From contig MNCI01008872.1 of the NCBI GenBank assembly GCA_015680685.1, forward strand, positions 14,773-78,772: a stretch of DNA of 64,000 nucleotides. Direction: 5' to 3'. Of the stretch, positions 56,130 through 64,000 are shown piece by piece. Numbering within the stretch: position 1 is the stretch's first letter; every line of letters begins with the position of its first letter. The DNA is from Gnetum montanum (Eukaryota > Streptophyta > Gnetopsida > Gnetales > Gnetaceae). Position numbers and translations under genes: made by a program. The notes beneath the pieces were generated by a model. The model ran no database searches. It saw only the letters and a list, made by a program, of their open reading frames with translations, and was not told the DNA's origin.

Positions 56130-58265
56130 TACCCCCATGACTGAATAAAAATCATCCTCAAGTTAATAGGATAGGGTCAAGATTTCTTTACAAAATTGGA
56201 AAGTTATGGAATTATTGACTAATGCTAACTACTAATTGACTTTGAGTGTCACATTGCAACATTTTATTCAAGTGGATGCATACAAAATGACAGAGTGACA
56301 AAAAGATTGGATAGACTTTGAAGATTACAAAATTTGTAGAGGTCTTCAAGAATCTGCTGAAGATGATTCTTCTTGTTACTGCTAGAGGTGGTAGACTTCC
56401 AACCTAGATTGTTATGTCGATGCTTCTTTGGTTATGTGCAACATTCTTGAAGGATGGACTAAAATTTCTTCTCATCATCCCATGGATTTAGTAAACATGT
56501 GATGCTTGAGCTAAAATCTTGTATGTGCTATGCTTTGTCCATGGGCATATCCTCCGTTATCCCTCTCTTGGCTTTGATTCCATGCCTAGCAAAAGGCCTT
56601 CTTCCTTAGGAATTTCTTTTAGCATCACTTGTAGTTACCAAAGGATCAACATTAGTTTTGGGAAATTTTCCTTAATAATTAACCCTTTTTATATCCCTTA
56701 GTTTTCATTTAAGCACAAGGTGATGATGGCATACTATGTCCAAGGCTATGAGGTAACTAAAATCATCAAGTTATTCACATTATTTTGATCAATTACTATT
56801 AGTCACCATGATGTTCAAAAATAGGATGTTAGAAAAATTTCAAAATTTCAAAGTAGACATCCCTAGCCCCCATGACTAATAAGTATAACTCTGGAAGCAC
56901 ACAAGTTTTCAAATAATTAAAACTAAAGGTTTGATTCAAACTATGGCTAAGAAATATTGAACTTGAAAGATATTTTAATAGAAAAGTAGGAAAAAAGTAA
57001 AAAAGTAATTGAAAGTGATGAGAAGTAGTCCCAAAATTATGCATAAATTTAGAGAAACTATCATTGATGTTCTAGAAGATGCGAAGGTTAGTTCAAAGCC
57101 ATGATTAACAAAAGTTATGCAAGCAAGTCCTCCCCAAAGCAGGCTCCTACCATAATTCCCTTGCATAACTACTTCTATAGATGTTCGTGAGCACCCAAGA
57201 AGTTAAATGTAGACCATGCTTTTGTTCCAAACAACACACAACTACCGTGGTTGGGATGTTGTACTATACTACACAAAACCAAAAGGCTCATAATCACATG
57301 CAACAATGAGGTGAATAATGGGATGAGAAGGGATTGCAAAGATTGGGATGTAAGGTACTTGACCATGTTCACAATAGGTTCTTGTGATAAATGTGATTAA
57401 AATGATCAGCCTACCCATCCGTCCAAGTTCATACCATGAATAGTAACCTCACATTGATGTGTTCCCTCCTACTAACCACCATGATTCCAAAACCATCTCA
57501 AAGAATTATCATCACTCCAAAAAGAGAAGAAAGGATAAGAAGGAAGAAAGGGCCTTAGTTAGAGGGGTGCCTTTAGGCATGGGTAACATGTCTTTCTAGC
57601 CCCATAACTAGTGCTTGTAGCCCATTATTGTGTCTAAGGGATGTGCTTTGAATTCTTATTATTGTTTTTTTTCTTGTATTTTATTATTTTTTCTATTTTT
57701 ATATTTTTTTTTGAAATGGGAACCACACCATGCAAAGACAAAACTTCTTTATTATTGGTTGACAAAGGAGTGATGATACGTTCCAAGAGGAGTCATAAAC
57801 CGCACGAAGTAAGACAAGAAGAAAACCCAACAAGTCCCCTTGAGGTCACACCCTTACCATTCCCACTTGGTCATTCCCTCTTTCTTAAAGGTACAATGAT
57901 CATTAATTAATTTTAGTTTCATTAAAGAAGAACCAAATTATTTCCATGAAAAAGACCTTTTATTCAGAGAACTGGAGGGATGGATGAGGTGGTCTCACTG
58001 CTTTACACAATTACTTACCCAATCATCTTGATAGCATAGAACAAAAACCCAACACACAGTGTCAACTTCTACATCATGAATTGGCAATATTATTAACAAA
58101 AATATCAAAGACATTCATAAAACATAAAGGAAATGGCTCAAGAAAAGAGAAAAATATTAAGAAATGGAAAACATATTATAAATTAGAAAATTTTGGAAAA
58201 AATAAGAAAATGATAAGAAATTGTAAAAATAAAAAGGTGAAAACACTTGTTAGTTCTTGAACCAA
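56130..58265 (-). other. T7 polypurine tract and non-coding tail
   Basis: The polypurine tract (minus CAGTCATGGGGGTA) lies at 56130-56143. The pre-tract block AGTCAATAATTCCATAAC is at about 56205-56225. An intron-type purine motif (minus ATTAGTCATGGGGGCTAG) lies near 56866-56884, where the accessory leader would be. The shared block with ACCACACCATGCAAAG is at 57541-57740. No credible coding frame; the accessory gene itself is not recognisable. Confidence 0.6.
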
Positions 58266-58912
58266 GATGGAGCATCTCCCCCATAACTAATCTTATGGCT
58301 ACATATTCAGGAGATGGACTGCACAATTCCTTGGTTATACACCATCAGTTTTCCATCTATCACTGTTACTGATTTAATTAATTATGTGGTAGCACATCTA
58401 ACATTGGTGATAGTCTCGTTTGGATCATTCGGAGATGTATCTTCATTTGTACTTGAAGGTATTTTTGTTTTTGGGGGTCCAGATGTGTTTGCTTCTTCTT
58501 CTTGATTTTCTATGTTAATTCTTGGGTCTCTATGTTTAATATCCTTTTCCGATGTATAATTAGAGTATAAGATATCTATGTCTAAGTCCACTATTTAGTC
58601 CATTTTCTTATGTCTAGAACTAATAAGTAGATCAATTGCCTCCATGCATCTTTAAAATAAAATTATATTCTCATTTTCAAGCCACTAGGTGTCTTCTAGT
58701 TTAGTGGCTACTATGTAGGCTAGTTTTTGCTCACACACTTATTCCTTAGCTTTGTTGTGGGTTGTGTTAATATTTTGAATTTCTAGTCCACAATTTCACC
58801 CTTTACTATTAGTGGTGCATGGATTTCTCTTTTGTCTCTCCATAGTGCTAGATTCATTTTTTCTATTAGGTGTTGGAGTAACGACAAATGTTGGCCCTTG
58901 CATAGGATTGGA
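58266..58912 (-). pseudogene. T7 orphan frame in place of pol
   Basis: The minus frame from ATG 58912 (MSSNPMQGPTFVVTPTPNR) runs about 215 codons with about seven stops and no obvious frameshift. Its last open part holds DLDIDILYSNYTSEKDIKHR and an acidic Pro/Ser/Thr-rich stretch. The end reads KISYGGDAPSWFKN, whose YGGD matches the last residues of pol in other copies. I do not recognise the rest: it could be captured host sequence, a highly diverged remnant of pol, or an extension of gag. No metal-binding or catalytic motif is visible. Confidence 0.45.
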
Positions 58913-61066
58913 AGACATTGGTCATGAAAGGAAGGGTATTGCACTTGATTGACATTGTGCTAGTTTGGAAGATTTAGTAGGTTCACGAGTGTTGTACTTA
59001 CATGTGGGAACCATCCTAAAGAAAAGGCATTTTTGAGATTATGGTGAAGATCTACTGGATCATTTCTGTGTATGTTCGTAGCACAAGTGGCATTCTCTCA
59101 TTGATGTCATGGTGCTAAACCTTCCTATGTTATTGGTGGTGACATATGGTAAAGGGAAGTATGAGAATATTAAGGATATGATGAAGGATGAGAGGTGTAA
59201 GGTGGTGATCCTTCAGAAGATGTTGTGCCACGATGATATTTAGGAGAGTGGTAGTAGCGATTTGAAGTAGAGGAAGTAGAACCAGTTGGGGAAATAGGGC
59301 GTCGAACATAATATCCGTGTGGGTTTGGCTGGCAGTAAGGGTAGTGCTGGTTTGATGATGGCCTCCCCCATGACTATGGGTTTTTCCACCATGTTGGATC
59401 ATAGTGTTGAGGCTAGTAATAAGTCCCACTAGGATAGTACGGTTGGGTGTAGGATTGTCTATAATTACCTTGTGAGAAAGGTAATTTTCTAGGCATTTGC
59501 TTTTGTACAAAATTAGGATTCAATGTAAAATCCCAATACTCATGTAGATGTAACATGATTGGGCAATATCCCTTTGGATGATTATATAGGTAGATGTCAC
59601 ATCCATCATCTTCTTTTGTGGTTGAGTCTATACCCTCTTCTTCTACAACCATTTTCCCTATTTGCCAATAAGTGTTTCTAGCTATTTCTTGGTTCTTCTT
59701 ACTCTATTTATTGTGATTACCTAATTAATTTTATGTTACCTTCTCCTCTATCGTTTCTACAAAAGTTGTAGCTTTTTCATTTATTCACTTTGACATCCTA
59801 TCTAGCCTTGCTTAGAGTTCATCAATAGATTGTTGCAGTGACAAGGTTTGTTGTGAAATCATGTCATCGAGAGTTGCCTCTTTTTATTCATCATTGATAT
59901 GGACCCTTTTCCTTTGAAGAGTTGGGTCCCAGTTTTTTTCCTTTACATTCTCTCGTTTACATAGCTCTCCTTCTTCTTTTTCCACTTGCCCGATTAGCCT
60001 TTGTATTTGATGGGCTTTTAATTCGTATAATCAACCTTGAGCATACATCCCAAGGACCTTCCTTGTTTCATTACAAAGCCCATCTATGATGTGGAAAAGT
60101 TGCTCTTTTTAAGAGAAATCATGGGCATGACATCTATGTAGTAGCAAATAGTATTGATCCAAGGCCACATCTAAGGGTTCATGATTTTCTTTCTTCCATC
60201 CTTGGCTTTTTTTTCTTAGGCTGGACACTCTTGCATAGGTTTGATATTTTTCATTAAAAAGTTCAACCATTATGGACCACTAGTGGATGGAACTTGGTTC
60301 TAACAATCTATACTAATTTTTAGCTTTGTCTATTAGTGTCCTAGGGAAGAGCTTAAGCTTTTGCCACTTATTTTCAATATTTTGTAAGGCATAGGCATCA
60401 TGGAAAGCTTCTAAGTGATGTTGTGGATTAGAATCATAGCCTCCCACAAATTTAGGAATATTAGTCATATCGAGCCTTTTTATGTGACTTTCCTTGCTAT
60501 GCTTATGGGGGATCTTAACTACCTCTATGATCTACATAAGGCTCTTAGTAGCCAATAAGGGTTCATCATCATTGGACATGGCGTGGTGAAATTTGCTATT
60601 TCTATTTGCCCGATTATGGTAGTTTTGGCTATGTTCATGTTAAGGTCTTTAATTTTTCCTGTGGTTTTGATTTCTACCCTTATTTCAACCCCATAGTGAA
60701 GCTTTGTCTCTATACCTATGTTCATCTTCATTAGAACTAGACATTGGAGAGGATGAGGAAGATGAGGAACTAGGAGGATTGTCAAGGCTTTGATGATATT
60801 CCCCATAGTCTTTTAATTTATCTTTTTTAGGTTTGAGGAGGTCCTAGGCCTTAAGGAATCCCCTTGTCTAGGACTTACTTCATCTCCTCTAGGATTATCT
60901 ACCTTGGGTGAATGTAGTCCTTGAGTGTAGTTAGGGTGATCATGAACATATAAAAAACCCTTGCATGAGGTTGGTCACTCCAATTTTCTTCAATATATAT
61001 CTCATTAGTTCTCCAATGAATGTTCTCTTCATACAATGCATTATCACTTCCTTGTGAAAGAGACAT
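58913..61066 (-). pseudogene. T7 gag, decayed
   Basis: The start ATG at 61064-61066 (MSLSQGSDNALYEENIHWRT) aligns with T5 gag. A serine run and Asp/Arg-rich part (about 60720-60790) precede the Retrotrans_gag core (about 60060-60500). The knuckle-like motif CDIYLYNHPKGYC lies in the open part 59413-59652, followed by LHLHEYWDFTLNPNFVQ and a Pro/Tyr/Gln-rich tail that fades near 58960. Many stops. It is the sister of T5 gag rather than of T1, T2 or T4. Confidence 0.8.
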
Positions 61067-61172
61067 TTTTTTTAGTCAATGATGTGTGTGACTTAATATT
61101 TTCTAACAAATAAATTGTTAATGCATTTACAATGATTGTGTATGATATAACTAATCTAGATTACTAGCACCA

Positions 61173-61190
61173 TCCTTGACAATGGCACCA
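61173..61190 (-). promoter_or_regulatory. T7 primer-binding site (tRNA-Asp type)
   Basis: TCCTTGACAATGGCACCA matches the tRNA-Asp 3' end at 13 of 18; all five differences are C-to-T or G-to-A. Confidence 0.82.
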
Positions 61191-61191
61191 A

Positions 61192-62190
61192 TGATGAGCA
61201 ACAAGGTACCTCCTACGCCCAACCATACGAATCACAAGCATTCACGCATGATCTGATCGAATTCCATGGATGGGACTAGTTGTGGCATCTAGATCATTAT
61301 TCCTTGATCGCAATTCGTTGTCTTCCCACTTGGACTAGTGGTAGCTTTGTCACGTATGGTTTAGTCTAGAGTGAGGCATATGATAATTGATGTTGTTTCG
61401 GCCTTTTGATTCTCCTAACGATAATAAGGAAATCAATTACTTAATCTAATTAACAACATAAATATAAAGCCTAAAGTAGCCTACGGGTGATAAGTGTCTG
61501 TTGCTAGCTTGCCATACATGTCCTGAACCCACGTATCCACTATTGTGATTACCAAGCGCTATGCTACTAGGTGAACCAAGCAATAATGCTACTGGGTGAA
61601 CCAAGCAATAATGCTACCAGGATTACCAAGTGAATGTGTGTTTACGCTTGAAATTGGTCGCGCTCATTTCACCAATTCATTAACATGCATGGAAAAGTAA
61701 ATATTAACTAAGTACATGGAATATAAATTGCATTAAAAGTAAATTTAATCTAAGTCAAGGTGCTGCAATGAATAAGGATCAATCTCGATCTTATTACTGT
61801 TCATGGAAAGTGTCTAGGTACATTGCCACTTGAATAAGACATTGTACAATTGACTCAAATCCACACTATGGGCACTCATTGATTTTTCTCTAAGATTACA
61901 AAATAAAACTGCAAGAGTTTAGCTACTTTATTGATAAAAGAATTGCATAAACACAACTACGAGCACGTATTTATAGATTTTATTACTAGGCTACAGTGAT
62001 GGGGCCTCGTTGATGCATGAAATGATGCATCGACAAGGCTGTGTCAATGAGGCCTTATTATTGGGGCCTTGTTATCGAAGCCTTGTTATTGGGGCTAGGA
62101 TATCAGAGCCTTGTTATTAGCACTAGGATATCAGAGCCAACCAAAAATTTGACTTTTTATCAAATAACCTAGCCAACTGATGATTCATCA
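61192..62190 (-). repeat. T7 5' LTR
   Basis: 999 bp. The TATA box (minus CTATAAATACG) is near 61967-61977. It has an extra copy of GAACCAAGCAATAATGCTAC near 61592-61615 not found in the left LTR, and four fewer 14-bp U3 units (62050-62134). Confidence 0.9.
62050..62134 (-). repeat. T7 U3 14-bp tandem array, six units
   Basis: Units of 14 bp (one of 15): AGGCCTTATTATTG, AGCCTTGTTATTGG, GGCTAGGATATCAG and so on. This is the counterpart of 55936-56076. Confidence 0.85.
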
Positions 62191-62195
62191 CTTGC

Positions 62196-62595
62196 TTACA
62201 TGATCCATCTTATGCCAACTTGAAGATGAACGACCATTAACATATTATTTTTATTAATTATCAACTAACATTTTTTTACTATTTGATAGTAATACTCTTA
62301 TGCAATCTTAATTGATCTCACCCCATAGCTAACAATTGTTATAGCCTTGATAATATACACAATGAGCTTACAAATTTACTATGCATAGGTATTACATGAT
62401 CACAATCTAATTTTCTTAAGTCTATAAATTCTTCATACTAGGTAGTGGGCTACTTATCTCACCATTCTATACCACAATGCTTTTAGTTTCCTAACAGCTA
62501 GTTGTTATATTTACTATCTAATTATATAACAACAACAACAACAACATTTTATTATGTTAATGCTAATTTTGTTTAATTCTTAGTTATGCATATGA
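62196..62595. other. Unassigned AT-rich flank right of T7
   Basis: No coding frame. (AAC)6 at 62528-62545. The first SINE's left target duplication is at 62579-62595. Confidence 0.5.
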
Positions 62596-62751
62596 ACAAT
62601 GAGGTGTTATCCTAGTGGTAAGACTTAATTTGAAAGCTTCAAGTTATGGGTTTGATTCTAGTAGTCAATGCTGAGTTATAAAATTCTAATTGGACTATGT
62701 TTCTTAGGGTGTACCAATATTACAATTATTTTAGGGTTCCAACATCCCTCT
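62596..62751 (+). mobile_element. tRNA-derived SINE, copy 1
   Basis: 156 bp. The tRNA-like head has an A-box-like ATCCTAGTGGTAAG and a B-box-like GGTTTGATTCT (consensus GGTTCGAATCC), about 33 bases apart. The body contains AATTGGACTATG and ends CATCCCTCT. Flanks CTTAGTTATGCATATGA (62579-62595) and CTTATTTATGCATGTGA (62752-62768) agree at 15 of 17, a long target duplication as left by LINE-type insertion. Confidence 0.85.
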
Positions 62752-62768
62752 CTTATTTATGCATGTGA

Positions 62769-62875
62769 TTTCCCAAGTAGGTATTAATTATATGTTATGA
62801 TTTGAATGTACACTAGTGGTTTTTAACATCTGGTTTAATCTTTTAGTGTGATTTATTAGTGCTACCACATGCTTG
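62769..62875. other. Unassigned sequence between SINEs
   Basis: Short AT-rich interval with nothing recognisable. Confidence 0.5.
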
Positions 62876-62891
62876 ATTAGAGATTTCATAA

Positions 62892-63048
62892 CAATGAGGT
62901 GTTGCCTAGTGGTAAGACACTTGACTTGGAAACTCTAGGTCATGGGTTTGATTTCAGTGGGTGATGTTGAGTTATATAAAAATTTTAATTGGACTATATA
63001 TTGTGCAATGTGTCTATGTTTTACTTACTTCAATTTTCAACACCCCTA
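62892..63048 (+). mobile_element. tRNA-derived SINE, copy 2
   Basis: 157 bp, same family and orientation as copy 1. A box TTGCCTAGTGG (10 of 11 to TRGCNNAGTGG); B box GGTTTGATTTC. Flanks ATTAGAGATTTCATAA (62876-62891) and ATTGGAGATTTTATAA (63049-63064) agree at 14 of 16. The head GAGGTGTTGCCTAGTGGTAA resembles the Au-type plant SINEs as I know them. Confidence 0.88.
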
Positions 63049-63064
63049 ATTGGAGATTTTATAA

Positions 63065-64000
63065 TGTTGATGTTTCCTTCATACTCTTTTAGGATTAACC
63101 TCTTGCACTTTATGTGAAGAGTGTGCAATAGAGGTAGTATGTAGTAGAGGATAGTTCAAAGTAGTTGGTCTATGGTAGTTATTTTTCTAGGAGTTGTGTA
63201 GCTATTTGACAATTCATTTAATTGGAGTTCTTTAGCTATTCTCCTTTGATCCTTATTTTCTTGCATGATGAGCCAATCATATTTCTTTAGTATTATCCTT
63301 CTCATCATTTGGTTTCCAACTTTGATATGACATGGCTTAATTATTTTAAGAAGATTGAATTTTATATATGCTTCTTCTAATCATCTTTGATATGATTTAA
63401 TTTCTATCTTGAATCTTTATTCTTTTTGTCGCATTTTAATATTTTTTTATTTGTTGGCATTATTTAACAATCTTCCCATCATATTTATCTAAATTTATAT
63501 TTTAAATTTTTTTGCTAACATTACGAATCATATTTGATTAAATTATTCATGAAATTTTGATTAAAATAATGTGTTAAAATTGAAGTGTTAAAAATCACCT
63601 CAAGAAATTTTAGGTAGAGATAGAAGATGTTTCCAAACCTTTGATCAATTGTTTAAATTATTAGAAGTATAAATATTACAAAGTCTAAGGTCTCCTTTTT
63701 GACTTCAACAAGAAACAGAAATAACCCTAGCAAGATTGTTAGAGACAGAATTTAAAACTTTTTTAGTCTAATTTTTATTAACTAAAATAGCAATGCCTTT
63801 TTATTAACCTCATGATCATCAAAAAAATAATGTAGCTTTTTAAAATACCTTTACCAACAAAACTAATTTCATATGTTAGATCTTAATCTCTTGAAGAAAA
63901 AGAAAATTTAGAGATAAATGTTAATTTGAAATATATTGCTTGGCAATCTTTGTTTATGACTTATTAGAAAAACCTTAAACATTTTACAATAATACTAACT
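63065..64000. other. Unassigned AT-rich sequence
   Basis: No coding frame, repeat unit or RNA gene that I can support. Confidence 0.5.

Larger units (their letters stand above)
55103..62190 (-). mobile_element. T7: non-autonomous Athila-like element with gag and an orphan frame, no pol
   Basis: TGATGA at 55103 and TCATCA at 62190 are flanked by CTTGC at 55098-55102 and 62191-62195, a perfect 5-bp target duplication. LTRs are 55103-56129 and 61192-62190. Minus-strand content: primer-binding site, gag (61066 to about 58913), an unrecognised frame (58912-58266), the shared spacer, the intron-like purine motif, polypurine tract and LTR. No protease, polymerase or integrase is present. The accessory gene is also missing, though the interval before the 3' LTR keeps short family blocks. 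Confidence 0.88.

Noticed and set aside
62892-62965. Possible tRNA gene (A and B boxes)
   Set aside because: No complete cloverleaf or anticodon arm; it is part of a 157-bp unit with a long target duplication and a second copy nearby, so a SINE.

Overview
The window is repeat DNA from a land plant with a large genome. I see no host gene. It is almost entirely nested LTR retrotransposons. The Ty3/gypsy pol order (protease, reverse transcriptase, RNase H, integrase), a primer-binding site matching plant tRNA-Asp(GUC), LTR ends TGATGA...TCATCA, and gag and pol wording close to the Athila lineage place most of it in the Athila/Tat branch. The decay and nesting depth would suit a gymnosperm-sized genome, but that is a guess.

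I label the elements T1-T7. Layout: 1-869, end of one LTR joined to a second LTR lacking its start (+). T1 (870-10657, -): gag, pol and LTRs, accessory gene lost. T2 (10658-22849, +): gag, pol, internal promoter, accessory gene and 3' LTR; 5' LTR not seen. T3 (+, 22850-23972 and 37085 to about 41540): pol and accessory gene, split inside RNase H by T4. T4 (23973-37084, -): complete 13.1-kb element. T5 (41781-49910, +): gag, internal promoter and accessory gene but no pol; perfect target duplication GTCTT. T6 (about 41541-41780 and 49911-54010, +): a Tat/Ogre-like element with a degenerate repeat array, split by T5. T7 (55103-62190, -): gag plus an orphan reading frame, no pol; perfect target duplication CTTGC. 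62191-64000 is AT-rich DNA with two tRNA-derived SINEs, each in its own target duplication.

The most interesting signal is a module shared by this Athila-like family. Downstream of pol, in the position of an env-like gene, lies a roughly 940-codon accessory gene: an N-terminal globular domain, then a long coiled coil. In T2, T3, T4 and T5 it is preceded by what looks like its own promoter: a TATA box about 20 bp below 6-bp (near-)palindromes (GTCGAC, GATATC, GTATAT types), mostly spaced 14 bp. The same hexamer arrays and spacing occur upstream of the TATA box in the LTRs. In T2, T4 and T5 the internal copy uses the hexamer type of that element's own LTR. The internal transcript would have a non-coding first exon, a 5'-UTR intron with a conserved donor (CTACTAGAG/GTAWGC) and acceptor (GATTRYAG), and ATG immediately after the acceptor. 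The intron holds a polypurine motif like the one at the 3' LTR; a third copy lies at the end of pol and persists in T5 and T7, which have no pol.

All coding regions carry stops, shifts or catalytic substitutions, many of them C-to-T or G-to-A, so none looks functional. Three isolated Ns (42283, 47046, 47107) probably mark collapsed assembly gaps inside T5.
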